From Babesia bovis T2Bo (taxonomy: Eukaryota > Apicomplexa > Aconoidasida > Piroplasmida > Babesiidae), in the NCBI RefSeq assembly GCF_000165395.2, contig NW_026261571.1, forward strand, positions 830,501-894,500: a DNA stretch of 64,000 bases. The letters are read 5' to 3'. The notes below the pieces were generated by a model, which saw only the letters and a program-made list of their open reading frames with translations, did not search any database and was not told the DNA's origin. Made by a program: the position numbers and the translations under genes. Shown here piece after piece: positions 30,573-42,611 of the stretch; within the stretch, counting starts at the first letter, position 1, and each line of letters starts with the position of its first letter.

Positions 30573-33500
30573 TTACAAAGGGTTCTCAATTTCTGAGTCA
30601 CGCACTTCATTAGCTTGCGCAAACTGAATGAAATGCAAAGGGCGATGTACAGGGTCGTAAAAGGGTCGAGGAACCTCAACCTGTAACTGATACTGCATGT
30701 GCAAACTGTGCTTCGCACCCATAAAGTTGTAGTTCCAAGCGTCATCTGTAGGGACTAGGAAAAATCCTTTATACTTGTCAGATACTAGTACCTGTACCGG
30801 TGTTAAAAGCGAGCTGACATTCGAAATGTCCTTGCTAACGAGCGCATCCGGAGTCAGAGAGTAAGCCAAAAATGAACAACTTCCACGAACAAAGGTACAG
30901 GTACACAAGACAGCAACCACATCCCAACTCATGTCGCTTTGCAATCTCTTGTGCGATTCAACAGCCTCCTTAGGCACCGGACCCTCAGTGGGCCTTGTAA
31001 TCAGCCAACCTAAAGGTTCCAATCCATCCAGAGATTCATGTTGAGGAGCCTGTTTTGGCAAATCGGCCGTAAAAGCATTGCCAACCTGAGGAACAAAGAC
31101 CATGCAAGCTACCTCACGAACATTTGAGCTGGCGCCACGAGGGTCGCCACTTTCAACGTCACTTATCTTACCGTAGAGATAAACAGCAACTGTAGTACGC
31201 AAATCAGATACCATGACCAACTTGCGGATCAAGTTCAGGGGAATCACTAAAGTGTCGTCCGAGTCAACACTCTCCACTGATAGACCCTCTAAACGACGAT
31301 GTAAAAGGCCAGCTGCAAGACAACGGTTGCGCCAGTCTGTCTTGCTAGCAAACACCTTCTGCTCATGGGGAGTCTGAGTGGTAACAATGATCTCGTCACC
31401 ATGTACATTGACCGAACGAGTAGTCACCATCTTAGCAGCAACGTCAGCACGGTTCTCCTCAAGCTCCTGGCGCTGCAAGTCGGGAGGTGCAATCTCCATA
31501 CCAAGAATGATGTCACGAATCTCACTCTGTGTTAAACTTGTAGCATTAATGCCATTGCGCTTAGCATAGTCAGCAAGAATTAAGTCTTTCAAAGCAACCT
31601 CGCAATTTATCCACTCGGTGTCAGTCAAACTTGGCCATACATGATGTGGAAGTGTGACAGTAGTCTTTGAAGGTTTAAGCAAAACTTTAGCACGATCACA
31701 ATTTACATGCATAGCCCTGAGGATAAGGATCAAACGACTGAATGCAGTGTAACTGCTGATACTCTTCAACCAGTCGTCATATAAATTAAATAGGACCATT
31801 TCTGGCTGCGTGGCACGTAAAATCATGTCGCCAAACTTCTCAAGCTTCATAATGGACTGATAAGGTAACTGAAGCTCACTACCCTTAATGACAATATTGG
31901 GGAAGTCAAGTAAATGGACCTCAAGAGGATCAAGCATACCCTTACGAGTAACGATAATCTGCTTGGGCTGTTCCTCAACAGGCAGCGACCTAATTAAAGC
32001 AGCCACCTCTTCAGCAGTCTTCCACTTGGCTAATTGGCTCAAACGCTTTTGTCCAGCCCACACAGATGTATGGATAATCTTCAAAAATAACTGGCCAGTC
32101 TTGGGGTTAAAGACAAAAATTGCACCGTTAACCGGCTTTGTAGTTAAGTTGCCCTCAAAGGTCTTGTGAATAGTTACCCTGTAAACATTCGTATCATCCA
32201 CAAACCAAATTGTCTGCGAACCAAAGAGTTCACCGAAATTCTGAGACGACAAGTAAGGCTCAGTGGGCTCACTAGAATATAACTGGAGACCCTTGCGAAT
32301 ACGCTCACGCAAAACGAACATTGCAGGATTCGCCTTCATTATCTTGTTCATGGCCCTGCCGCAAAGGGTCTTCATACCGGGGAACCAGTAACCGAAACCA
32401 CTGTGCATGTTGTATGCTAGGTCTACACCTATCAGGCATCCAGTGGGACATGGGTATATCGACATGCTGTCAGTAGTGTAGTCCAAAAATTTAGCTCGGC
32501 AGTATCGTTCAATGTCGTGGCTATCATAGTCACCCCAACGAAGCTGCACGTCAATCCAGAACTTGTTGGTGGAAGTAGTAGCGTCACCACTGTCACCATC
32601 GGTCAAAAGACTGGGTTTGCCTACATGCCACTTGTACGCAGCACATAAAAGAATATCAGCACAACTGCTATTCATCTTGTAAGACTTGCGAGGGTGAATG
32701 GTTTCCTTCTGCACGGTCTCAATCTCCAAAGCGTCTAGCTCAAGGTCAAGCACCTGGCATAAATCCATGACCAACGATTCGTGAATTTTCTGCCATAAAT
32801 GCGCACGGAATATTTGAATCAAGGATATCTTTAGAGTAGGGATCTTACCATGCATGAAGATGCCAGTGAGATCTAATTGAACCTGAAAACCAACATAGAC
32901 ATTGGCACGGTTAATAGTAGGAGACCACCATAAGGTGAACCTACGGTTGGGGATTTGATTCAAACCACTGCGTTGCGCATTTGTCAAACGCTTGTATTTC
33001 ATGGATTCCTCAAAACCAGAGGCCTTCTCCCAAAAGAGACCCTCCCACGTGGCGAAGTACGTGCCCTTAAAAAGAGTGTGCTCTAAAATGCCCTCAACGC
33101 CACCCAGAGCTTGGATCATGTCAGTACGGTAGTTATTCAAGTTCCACAGCTTACCATCATGCTTCTGATGAGTCCACCAAAATGGATTGTTTTTCAACAT
33201 CTGGTATTGTTTGAAATCCTGCTGAACACGCCAACCCTTGTCGTAAGCCAAAGTGTGCCTGTCTTTCTGGAAAAGAGTGTTTATACGAGGTATTCCACGA
33301 TCAAATGAGTCCTCCAGGTCCTCAATAGTCAGCCTGCGGTTCTGAGCCTGGGCTTCCTGACGTTTTAAAGCGTACTCAGCCCAGACACGTTGACTCTCGA
33401 TGAATTCACTCTCCCAGGTCTGGATGTAGCGATAAAGATTAGGGATAAGCTGATCCTCTTCATGAGACATACCGCTTCGGAAGTGAGTAATACCAGTCTC

Positions 33501-36500
33501 AGTCTGCTTGCTATATTTAAGGTCAGACTGAGGAATGAGAATGTGACCCATGGAAAGCATACCCAAACCACCAAGCTCCTTAGGAGTGTAAAACACAACT
33601 GGAGGGAAACGAGAAGGCATCTTAGAATTCAGACCAATTTTAATACGAGTCTGTATCTTGTTCTCACATTTAACCAAAAGGTCCAAAAGCTCATTGGTGT
33701 GAATTACAGCCTCACGATAGTAAGTCATCATGCCTATTAGGGCAGTGTTCCACTTGTTTGCGATTTTTGTAAAAGTAGTGCTGCCACTGGCCATTAGAAT
33801 CTGTCTTACACGGTTCTCAAATGTACTCATACCCTCAGCATCAACACGTAAATACGCAGTAGCAGACAGCTCTTTAGTACGCTCGTTCTGTAACTTCCAG
33901 CAAGCTTCAGCCTGAGTCACACCGCTTTTCAGCCAGCGTATCTTAGGGAATATTCGCACCTCAAAACCATACATGTTGAATAGAAGGTTCGGGTTGTCCT
34001 TACCATAAACAGATACAAATGAATCGTTCCACTCAAGAGTAGTTACAGACCGAGGTAAACGAGCCTGCATCTCCCAGAAGGTGGCACGACCAAGATTGAC
34101 ATCATGCTTCATGAGACGCATACGACTATCCTTGGGCCAACAGCTCTTGTTGTTATAACCAACAACGTTCTCGTTGTTGGGGTCAGGGTTTTCAGTGAGA
34201 TAGCGTTGCACCAGGTCACGAGTCTCGCTGTTGTTGAACTTAAACAAGACGAAGATTTTGTCAATGCACCTACAGTAGAGTCTGATTGGATGCCGTGTCT
34301 CAGTCTCAGTATCGGTGAAACGAAGGAAGTCGTTTGGCATAGTAACCGGACCAGCCAACTCAGTGGCACGAGTAAGTCCCAGTAAAAGGAGGTCTAATAT
34401 TAAACCATAGTACTGGAATACAAAGCTACCAAATTGTAAGCCGCGAATAAACCCAAAACTATTGATGTGACTCATATCCTTGAAGCAAATGCTAACATTG
34501 TTCTTGGCAGTAATGTAGTCCGCTACATTGTGGTCAACAATCAACCGAAGAAGTCTGTTCAACAATGTCAAATCAATCTTCTCATAAACTCGGTCGAACT
34601 TGCTCTGAAGTAAAACCAAGTTTTGCTCATTGTAATTCCAAACATCAGTGAGGTTGTTAATGCCCTGACAAAATTTGTAAACCAGCAAAGGAGGAGGTTC
34701 ACTGTCAGCAGGCTTTATCCAATTGGGAAATAGGCCACGCGCACTGCCCTCGTACCAAAGGTACTGGCTTAAATAAGCATCAGTAATCTTCTCCAAAGGG
34801 TCTATATCATACACAGGGATCAAGTGACTGTAGAGATCCATAAACTCAATGGTAACCTCCTTAAAAGCACGCTGAGTGAGCAAGTGCCTCTTGATACGAC
34901 TAAGAGCCTCATGTGGATTGTCATAGGCCTGCTCAATCAAAGCCAATTCCTCACGTTGGTTTTGATTGAGCCTACCCTTGGTGGAGTACGGCTCCTTAAG
35001 GCGCTCTAAAGCCAATATCAAAAGCTTTGTGTCGTGCTTGTAATTTAAAGGTGGGAAAGGAATATGAGAAAACTTGCGAGACTCCAGCCAATGAACAGCA
35101 GTGGTGTATATGGCAACAGCCTCCTCACCAGTAATGTAAGGACCGTCTTTTAAGTACCCGTGCTGACGCTCCTGTTCAGACTTCAGCCATAAACGAGTTA
35201 GTCGACCCAAGTTCTTCTTGCAAACAGTTTTGTCTACCGTGGCACCTCTTTTAATACGCTCGCGGTTGTAATAAGAAGCATTTGTCCACCAATCAGCCTT
35301 CATCTTAACGTAACGCAAGATCATGTTCTCTATGGCAGCAGGCATCTCAGGGACCTTCCAAGGAATATTGGCCTTCCAGCATCGCCATGCTTCGCTGAGG
35401 TGTTGAAGGATAGTACGCGCCTTGTTAGCACGAATACCCTCAGGCATCATGTCCAATATGTCGTGCATAACCGCAGCACGCAACTCCAAATCAAAATGAG
35501 ATTCAACTCGTTGTTTGGTCACAGTCTTGGCAATGCCCTTGGAAACCCTGCCCTCAAATTGACGCGCTAAGAGGTTCCCGAGCCAACGTTCAAGTAGTGG
35601 CATTATGCCACGTAAAAAGAAACACCAAACACGCCAGCCGCAAATCCAAAAACCACACCCAGGCCCTTTACCAACAGGACCCGTGTTAAATCGGTAATAT
35701 ATCAAATGTTTAAGGTCTTTGCACATGCGTACCTGACGCATCAAACGGTATTTGTAACGATACATACCAGTCAACTGACCAACGTGAGCGAAAATGTACT
35801 GTAAACCATCAGCAAGCTGATATGCATCAACGTTGCCCAAACGATATTGCACATGACAATCAACAACAAGCTTTGTCAAACGTAATATCTCCCTGCATAA
35901 GTGGAAAGCATTACCAAAACGAGATTTCTTACGTTCCTTTGTAGTCAACGTTTTAACAGGCTTCAAGTTGAAGTTGTAATCAAGATGTAGATATGTCAAG
36001 TTTTTGCGATGAATCAATAGGTTCAACATGTTGTAACCCTGATGACACACCTGTAAACCAGCCTCCACCCAGTCAAGCTCAGTGGTCTGGAAAAATTTAG
36101 TGGCACGGAACACCTTAAACAGCTTGCGCTTCTTCATGCTCTTGGGTCTGGTAGAGTGGAGGTTGCTTAACACCCAACCCTTAAGAAGCTTCTGATAGGA
36201 TACACGAACCTTAACGGGATGAGATGCTGGTACGTGCTCCCGGAACCAAGATTGTACTATAGGCAAATCTATAGCCCTCCTACATCGTCCAGAACGCTTG
36301 TTGAAAGGGTGCGGAGCCCAGCAAAGCGCAATACCATTTGAAGTGTTCTCTGTCTCCAATGGTACAGAGGATAATAAAGGCACAAGACCATTCAGAGGGT
36401 TGTGATTACTTACATTTTGCTGTTGAGTCAAAAGAGGTTTGATATCCATTGAATCGGTCTCAACTGCCGAACCCTTCGATGGGATGTTATCAACCATGTC

Positions 36501-37604
36501 ACTGTAATTGTCTAACTCGGTACTCTCTTTTATACTATAAGCAGGTATTGGATTGATAATCGGGTCGTAGTAGAAAACTGGCAAATCAGGATCATCCTGC
36601 TTTATGTAAGAACATAGCTTGGAATGATACGGAGCAAGAGCCACCTTACGTGGACGAATGCAGTATAAATATGGGAATGCAATTTTATACTCTGTGCGAA
36701 TCTGCTGGCGTATAATAATCTTGGAAACATCGTTGAATTCGTTCCAATCCTCATCTTCATGGGTATCACGGTAAAGAGGCTCAAACTTAGGCCCACCAGG
36801 AATAGCGGTATTCAACGCTTTGGCTGTGTAAAACGCCTTCAAATTAAATAAGTAGAAGTAGTTGTCGTCTTGTATATCCGAAAATAACTGACTAGCCAGA
36901 CGATAAAGTACACCCATCTGCTCAACACTCAAAAACCAACGACGGTAACTTGGCCCGTTTATTCGTCTAGATTCATACAGAAGAGGTTTGGAGTCATAAA
37001 ACCAATCTATTACAGTAGCATCCTCTTCAGGATCAAGCTCCATTTGAATGGCCTCAAGAGGCTCCACATCAAGAATATTCTCACTGTAATCAATCGGCGG
37101 CTCCTCATCATCGAAAGGAGGAAACCTCATACGTTTAAAATGACGTCTATCACGCTTCTCACGACGCATCATAATCCACATCGTTCCCCATTGAGCCAAA
37201 AAAATTGGATCTACTACCCATGGAATCTCGTCAACAAAGGTTATGGCACCAGTGATGTGATACAAAGCACGAACGTGACGCACCTGCTCCCATGGCATAG
37301 GCATGTTCTCCAATAACTTGTAAACAGCATGAGGAACATACTTTAAAGCACCCAAATATACACGCTTGTCATAACGATATTTACGATTACTCATGTCACC
37401 ATGCTCACGAAATACTTTACGCAAATGCTCAGGAGGCATTGGAGCAGTATGTGTAGCCAACGTAGTAGTATATGCCTTACTAAAACGACGAGTGTTCAGC
37501 TTCTGCCATTTGCGAGCCTTTTCCTGTAATATCTCAAATTCAGTAGAAGCATTGTAACCACCGGGAGGCTTGAAGCCCGGGGGAGGAACAAATACGTGAT
37601 TCAT
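30573..37604 (-). CDS. PRP8: PRP8 pre-mRNA-splicing factor (U5 snRNP)
   Basis: Largest and most conserved spliceosomal protein; it sits at the catalytic core and contacts both splice sites and the branch. One exon; the ATG at 37604 ([18 protein letters not shown]) gives 2343 residues, close to human 2335. The N-terminal Pro-rich start, the long reverse-transcriptase-like and endonuclease-like centre, the RNase H-like domain and the C-terminal Jab1/MPN domain (encoded about 30650-31300, [20 protein letters not shown] near the end) are all in register. A short Ser/Asn/Asp-rich insertion near residue 370-410 looks specific to this lineage. With U2AF35 nearby, it explains why a genome of tiny introns keeps a full spliceosome. 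Confidence 0.98.
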   Translation of the reverse strand: MNHVFVPPPGFKPPGGYNASTEFEILQEKARKWQKLNTRRFSKAYTTTLATHTAPMPPEHLRKVFREHGDMSNRKYRYDKRVYLGALKYVPHAVYKLLENMPMPWEQVRHVRALYHITGAITFVDEIPWVVDPIFLAQWGTMWIMMRREKRDRRHFKRMRFPPFDDEEPPIDYSENILDVEPLEAIQMELDPEEDATVIDWFYDSKPLLYESRRINGPSYRRWFLSVEQMGVLYRLASQLFSDIQDDNYFYLFNLKAFYTAKALNTAIPGGPKFEPLYRDTHEDEDWNEFNDVSKIIIRQQIRTEYKIAFPYLYCIRPRKVALAPYHSKLCSYIKQDDPDLPVFYYDPIINPIPAYSIKESTELDNYSDMVDNIPSKGSAVETDSMDIKPLLTQQQNVSNHNPLNGLVPLLSSVPLETENTSNGIALCWAPHPFNKRSGRCRRAIDLPIVQSWFREHVPASHPVKVRVSYQKLLKGWVLSNLHSTRPKSMKKRKLFKVFRATKFFQTTELDWVEAGLQVCHQGYNMLNLLIHRKNLTYLHLDYNFNLKPVKTLTTKERKKSRFGNAFHLCREILRLTKLVVDCHVQYRLGNVDAYQLADGLQYIFAHVGQLTGMYRYKYRLMRQVRMCKDLKHLIYYRFNTGPVGKGPGCGFWICGWRVWCFFLRGIMPLLERWLGNLLARQFEGRVSKGIAKTVTKQRVESHFDLELRAAVMHDILDMMPEGIRANKARTILQHLSEAWRCWKANIPWKVPEMPAAIENMILRYVKMKADWWTNASYYNRERIKRGATVDKTVCKKNLGRLTRLWLKSEQERQHGYLKDGPYITGEEAVAIYTTAVHWLESRKFSHIPFPPLNYKHDTKLLILALERLKEPYSTKGRLNQNQREELALIEQAYDNPHEALSRIKRHLLTQRAFKEVTIEFMDLYSHLIPVYDIDPLEKITDAYLSQYLWYEGSARGLFPNWIKPADSEPPPLLVYKFCQGINNLTDVWNYNEQNLVLLQSKFDRVYEKIDLTLLNRLLRLIVDHNVADYITAKNNVSICFKDMSHINSFGFIRGLQFGSFVFQYYGLILDLLLLGLTRATELAGPVTMPNDFLRFTDTETETRHPIRLYCRCIDKIFVLFKFNNSETRDLVQRYLTENPDPNNENVVGYNNKSCWPKDSRMRLMKHDVNLGRATFWEMQARLPRSVTTLEWNDSFVSVYGKDNPNLLFNMYGFEVRIFPKIRWLKSGVTQAEACWKLQNERTKELSATAYLRVDAEGMSTFENRVRQILMASGSTTFTKIANKWNTALIGMMTYYREAVIHTNELLDLLVKCENKIQTRIKIGLNSKMPSRFPPVVFYTPKELGGLGMLSMGHILIPQSDLKYSKQTETGITHFRSGMSHEEDQLIPNLYRYIQTWESEFIESQRVWAEYALKRQEAQAQNRRLTIEDLEDSFDRGIPRINTLFQKDRHTLAYDKGWRVQQDFKQYQMLKNNPFWWTHQKHDGKLWNLNNYRTDMIQALGGVEGILEHTLFKGTYFATWEGLFWEKASGFEESMKYKRLTNAQRSGLNQIPNRRFTLWWSPTINRANVYVGFQVQLDLTGIFMHGKIPTLKISLIQIFRAHLWQKIHESLVMDLCQVLDLELDALEIETVQKETIHPRKSYKMNSSCADILLCAAYKWHVGKPSLLTDGDSGDATTSTNKFWIDVQLRWGDYDSHDIERYCRAKFLDYTTDSMSIYPCPTGCLIGVDLAYNMHSGFGYWFPGMKTLCGRAMNKIMKANPAMFVLRERIRKGLQLYSSEPTEPYLSSQNFGELFGSQTIWFVDDTNVYRVTIHKTFEGNLTTKPVNGAIFVFNPKTGQLFLKIIHTSVWAGQKRLSQLAKWKTAEEVAALIRSLPVEEQPKQIIVTRKGMLDPLEVHLLDFPNIVIKGSELQLPYQSIMKLEKFGDMILRATQPEMVLFNLYDDWLKSISSYTAFSRLILILRAMHVNCDRAKVLLKPSKTTVTLPHHVWPSLTDTEWINCEVALKDLILADYAKRNGINATSLTQSEIRDIILGMEIAPPDLQRQELEENRADVAAKMVTTRSVNVHGDEIIVTTQTPHEQKVFASKTDWRNRCLAAGLLHRRLEGLSVESVDSDDTLVIPLNLIRKLVMVSDLRTTVAVYLYGKISDVESGDPRGASSNVREVACMVFVPQVGNAFTADLPKQAPQHESLDGLEPLGWLITRPTEGPVPKEAVESHKRLQSDMSWDVVAVLCTCTFVRGSCSFLAYSLTPDALVSKDISNVSSLLTPVQVLVSDKYKGFFLVPTDDAWNYNFMGAKHSLHMQYQLQVEVPRPFYDPVHRPLHFIQFAQANEVRDSEIENPL

Positions 37605-38030
37605 CGTCACCAAAACATGACGAAGTAAACTATAGGATTAAGTCCATCATCAGAAATTAATTAGGTAGTTATCCGCGAACTTAATCAAACAGAAGGATGG
37701 AATATCGCATCTCAACATTACAGCAAAAGGGCAAAAGGGATTGAAATATGACCCCAAACAATAACACAGTAATGAAATAAGCAACTATATAACTTTATAA
37801 TATGATAACAAGCCTCAGTAACCCAAACAGCGGTAAAGTGTCGCGCCGTTCAAGACACAAGGAGTGGGGATTGATCTATGAAAACGACAAACATTAAATC
37901 CCTTATGCTATCTACATTAAAGAGGTTTGTAATCGGTGTGTTAGTGGACTCTAGAGGAAACGATATACACACTTTTCTATTACAATAACGGGTACCAATG
38001 CGATCAGTAGTTAAGGAGTAACACACGCGC
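37605..38030. other. Intergenic, nothing found
   Basis: 426 bp between PRP8 start and the proteasome gene stop, both leftward. Reading frames here lack any family features. Confidence 0.4.
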
Positions 38031-38980
38031 TCATTGGCCATGGATGGCAGCGTGGCGCCTAGAAGCATCGGCCTTAGTTTCAGCAGCTATATCTTCAGGT
38101 ATCATCTGGAATTCACCACCGCTCTCATCACAAATCCACGCCATTTGCAAATCGTTAGTCTTACCGGAATCTTCATCACGACCTATCATGATGGCCAACG
38201 ATAACTCCTTCAAAGCGTCCCGACAGGACATACCCGATAAAATGAACTTCTCCATCTCTGTCTTAACCAGATGCTTGCACTTTCCGATAGCCATACCAGC
38301 ATACTTGTAACACGCACCGCTGGGCTCAATGCAATAGAGTGATTCTATAACGCCATTAATGCCCATAATATACACGAAGAAAGGCAATTTAACTACTTTA
38401 TACCGTTATATGAAACCACGTACTCATTAAAAAGTCGTGGGAGTCAATCACTAACATGGAACACATTAATGTATACCATTATCACCAGACAAACCACAAC
38501 ATATATAGACTTACTCTCTCCATTGCTGTCTATACCCGAAAGGATCATAGACGCACCAAAAGGACGAACGTGCCAATATAATGTGTAAGCGTGGACGAAT
38601 AAAGCAACTCTCTCAGCCAATAGAGAAACGGGAATCTTTACGCCATACTCAGCAAAAAAAGATTTGCACTCCGATTTAGCGTGACGCACGATGCATTGTG
38701 CATCAGGAATCATACCTGTTACAGCGCATCCGACACCCTCGTCAATAGCGTACAAACGAATCGTAGGCCGCGCCTGTAATACGTTGCTCTTTGCGTCTTC
38801 GCCATGTTTGTAACCGCATAAAATTGAATCCGCTAAAAATACTATTCCGTCGCTACAAACAGCGCCAACGACTGTAGGTGCAGTGTCTACAGCCTTTGTA
38901 GCGTATTCAACCTGGAACACGTGACCATCCGGAGAAAAGGTAGAAACCGATAAATCATAACCAGCTGCCGTGCCAGACAT
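38031..38980 (-). CDS. 20S proteasome subunit alpha type-3 (alpha7)
   Basis: Outer-ring subunit of the 20S core. Exons 38980-38515 and 38392-38031 give 275 residues. The alpha signature GYDLSVSTFSPDGHVFQVEYATKAV marks it, and MSGTAAGYDLS with VRPFGASMIL and AIGKCKHLVKTEMEKF matches the PSMA3/alpha7 class best. The acidic C-terminal extension expected for this subunit is replaced by an Ala/Lys/His-rich tail (ETKADASRRHAAIHGQ). The 122-nt intron is longer than most here. Starting at 38980 removes 31 residues of unrelated upstream frame. Confidence 0.93.
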
Positions 38981-39523
38981 TTTGTATAAAGATGCTGAGC
39001 TCAAATCAAAGTGGTCACAAAAGTGATCCCAAGTAGAATGTGGAAATGGGGAATTTAACCATTTATAGTCCAATATGCAATTATGTTAATCTATTTTCTA
39101 CTGGCAACGTGCTATAGTAATACTGGGATGTGTGCGTAAAGAATTTGCACGCACTGGAATTGGCATAAGGGCCGATACTAAGCGTAGGAATTCTACACAC
39201 CCATAGCATGATGTTGACCTTTATACAAACTAATGATCAATTGAGTTCTGCCACCTGTCGTTGCAATATGATCCTATGATAGTCTATATCAGATTTACTT
39301 AGTCTTTCCAGTGGCATACCAAAGCAGCAACCTAGAGTGTGTATAGAGGTCAGTGTCGTTTAAGGCAGCAAGCTCTAAAGTGAATGTATATTCACAAAAG
39401 GCAGTGATCTTTCAGGAAATGTAGCTAAACGTGGGATTCACTTCTGAAACAAGTTGGTGTGATCAATATTAACTTCTACATTAGACATTCATACGATAAA
39501 ATAAAATTGACGATCATTAGTAT
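38981..39523. other. Intergenic, nothing certain
   Basis: 543 bp. A 16-base near-perfect palindrome (GTGAATGTATATTCAC) occurs near 39380. No exon or RNA gene supported. Confidence 0.35.
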
Positions 39524-40750
39524 TTAATTGGCGTTCTCCCTGGCATCACGCTCCCTATTCCACATCTCGATCATGTTGCGACGCTCCTGGCTGGTCTGAC
39601 GCTTGGGTCGCTCGTAACTATGAAAGGTGATTAATGCCTCTGAATCCACATACCTGCCACTCCTTTCAGATGAACGTAAGGCGCGCTTTTTATATTCGGG
39701 AAATTCAGCATACATGCGTTCATCCAACTTACGACGCACTGAACGTGGTACGTGCTTAATATGCATAAAATTGCAATATCCTCCACGACGACATTGCCCT
39801 TCCACAAATTGACGGCAACGAGCCTCCCGAAAATCCGTTACAGGTGTATATTCACACTGGATAGGCTTGCCTGTATTGTTTATGTTTCCAATTAGACAAT
39901 GATACTATCGATGTTCATTATCAACGACTCAACATACCTCCATAAAATCTCCCCGATAACATAGATATGGCATGTGCAGCACTGTTTTCATCCCTATACT
40001 TGACATAGACATTTCCGATGATGTGGTCACCAATGTTATCACAAACAACCATGTCCTCAATCTCTCCATATTTCATAAGCTCTAAAAAAACTTCCTCGTA
40101 AAACTCTTCAAAGTGGTCAGCAGCCTTATCCAAAAGCTCATCAGAAACTATAAATTAATGTGTATCTTGCAGTATTGAAATCTTGAGAGGATTACAATAA
40201 GCAATTATAACGGTAAGGTAAAAACCAAAAGCACTATCCAATTTTAGCAGTTGGAACATAGATAAAACATATATGAGACTATTGTACATCCCATTATGGC
40301 GAAATAGTATATTCATGGTTAGCAGGCCAATCAAAAAGATGATGCGTAATTTGAGGGAGATTATAACCATGGATCGATCAGACATTGAGAGTGCATAAAA
40401 CACTAACGAATGGAATGTGGAAAGGTTGTCACATGCATCAATAGAGCTTTCTGTAGTTACGCAGAAATTGGAAAGCGCTAATGGATTATAGATGATGCAT
40501 ACACAGTAATGTATAACCAATACTCTACGATCTATCAAAGATGAAACTTACTCATCTGACCTTCAGCAATAGCAATAGCAACAGGAGGATTCTGATACAT
40601 GTGACGAATTACAAGGGTTTGCGCCGCGGAAGGCTTGTAATGTGCACGACTGCATTGATCTCCATGACGACAAGCACCAATCTTCCAGTAAAAAGGACAG
40701 TTGACACGGTCTTCCTCCGTACCAATTATTCTTGCCAAATTCTCCGCCAT
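39524..40750 (-). CDS. U2AF small subunit (U2AF35)
   Basis: Recognises the AG of the 3' splice site with U2AF65. Exons 40750-40552, 40147-39938 and 39870-39524 give 251 residues. First zinc finger: [20 protein letters not shown]; the U2AF-homology RRM has [20 protein letters not shown] and [17 protein letters not shown]; second zinc finger: [22 protein letters not shown]-terminal Arg/Glu tail replaces the RS domain. The first intron (40551-40148) is 404 nt, about ten times the local norm. Confidence 0.95.
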
Positions 40751-41145
40751 TTTAAAGCGGTGGATAATGGACTTGCATAACGAAAAAATAACAAATTAAA
40801 GCGCTATGGGGAATTCGATAAAGAATTTTGCTACAAACCCATGTTTTCTATATTATAATTTGATTGCAGTACTTTTTTAGTGAAATACACATGGCAAAAT
40901 GGCTATATAAACGTTGAAATGTGTTGTCTTTGTTTAAAATGATATAGATAACATCATATATATTCTGCTTTATATTACGGTTATGTGCAAGTCTGCGTGT
41001 ATCTCTTATACTAATGAAACTAATATATATTACACAGTTAACTGGTAATGTGTTATACCATGAGCTATCTCAAGGTACTAACGTGGTAATCATGGGAATC
41101 ATTATGTTATTATACTCTTCACTACCTAGCTGAAATTGATCTAGA
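40751..41145. promoter_or_regulatory. Divergent upstream region
   Basis: 395 bp between the starts of U2AF35 (leftward) and the NlpC/P60-like gene (rightward). Very AT-rich. No motif named. Confidence 0.4.
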
Positions 41146-42392
41146 ATGAGTAAATTCCTAAGCAAGAATTCTTTACTAGGCTGCGCCTTAGTTGGTGGCG
41201 TTGTTTACATGAATCGTTATGACTTTTATCGCATGTGGAAATATTTTTTTCATCCGTCATCATACAAAAATGGTACTTGTCTACAAAATGTTTTTCAAAT
41301 TCTATAGGCAAAAATGATATATTACGTATGAGTGAAGGAAATTACAACAAAAAAAACACGACTTTTGAGGCATATATAGATAAAACGAAGATGAAATGCA
41401 TGAAAGAAACCATTGAATCTTTACGTACTGGCGACCTAATATTCATACGTTATAATCAAGAAAAATTGAATCTCGTTAGCAGATATAAGATCGCTGCCAT
41501 AAGAGCTTTGTCTAGGGGGAAGATATATGACGAAGTAGGGATAGTATGCAGAAACCAAGGTATGAACTATGTTATCTTCCTTCCGTCTTGTAATTTGAAT
41601 CTTGTGAATGATGGAATGTGTAACATCGTACCCGATTTGACGAATGAAAAATCGCACTGCGTTCTTATAGATGCCAATCAGCTGATCAAACAACTGGTGC
41701 CAGATATGGTCACAGTAAAGCGACTGATATGTGATGAAGCAAAACGAAAAGATATAGTCGAGGCAATGCAAAAACTAGTTAATGCACCCAATCTACCGAA
41801 ACGTAGTTTCTTTACAGAACTTATCCGGAATTGGAGAAAGGGTAAAAATAAAAGAAAATTAGATTTTGCTGAATATAGACAATGTTTGCAAATAACGAAG
41901 TCATATGATGTATTCAATCAGCTGTACAAGATCCAATTAGATGAGAATATATTGGCTGACAATGATAAACCTGGAAAGGGCAATATCTACTACGAAAGTA
42001 AAACCCACAAATTTGCCGATAACAACGGAAGCAAGACTAAATTTACAAATGAAAGTGATGACATGGAACGTATTCAGAAACCTTGTAAGGATATCATAGA
42101 AGAATTTCAAAAAATTAACAAAAAGAAGCAAAAAATTGATAGCAATTATACCGGGGCCTCCTTTATAATTCGTCTATACGCTCTTTCAGGATTAATGCTT
42201 ACAAGTGGCCTATTGAATGAAATGGAAATTGATGAGTTGTTTGCTTTAAATTTTCTTCCTTGTGACGCAAAGGAAACTATCGTACCTAGACTTTCACAAC
42301 CTTTCCAGGTTTTTGATGGAGCACATTACAGGAGCACCTTTGAAAATCTAAAGCGATGGTCAAATTCAGATGTTTTGAAGAGTAGATTATGA
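41146..42392 (+). CDS. Membrane-anchored NlpC/P60-like (YiiX-type) protein, probably inactive
   Basis: Exons 41146-41272 and 41308-42392 give 403 residues. A hydrophobic anchor lies at residues ~9-24 (LLGCALVGGVVYM). The domain near residue 95 has TGDLIFIRY, then RALSRGKIYDEVGIVCR, which matches the entry of YiiX/YebB-like NlpC/P60 proteins (GDL...S-H-VGIV). The catalytic His of S-H-V-G is Glu here (DEVG). A long Lys/Asn-rich helical linker follows, then a second hydrophobic stretch around residues 325-345 (FIIRLYALSGLMLTSGLL). The family match is by eye and needs a profile search. A cysteine-protease or lipid-acyl role in the family cannot be assumed. Confidence 0.6.
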
Positions 42393-42404
42393 CTCTTGTG
42401 CAAA

Positions 42405-42480
42405 TGTGGCCTCCGAAGAGGGGGTGTGTGTAGAGCGCAATGGGACCCCCAATGGTCTCCGGCGCAACGGATCAAGCTGT
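42405..42480. other. GC-rich hairpin island after a stop codon
   Basis: Just past the preceding stop (42392) lies an unusually GC-rich patch in AT-rich surroundings. CCTC (42410-42413) pairs with GAGG (42418-42421) over a CGAA tetraloop; alternatively GGGGGT (42420-42425) pairs with ACCCCC (42445-42450). GCGCAATGG and GCGCAACGG form a near-direct repeat. Either a 3' UTR structure or a small RNA gene. Confidence 0.3.
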
Positions 42481-42611
42481 TGGGACATACAAACATTACA
42501 GTTTTATAAATGGTGAAACATTAATTCAAAGTTAATATAATGTGTACACTTATTTTTCTATAAAGTGAAATCGTTACACCGCAACGTACCCATTTTACAC
42601 ATCTATAAGCC

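Noticed and set aside
40155..40538. 127-codon minus frame inside the long U2AF35 intron
   Set aside because: It lies wholly within the intron defined by good splice sites and the joined U2AF35 frame; no own family features.
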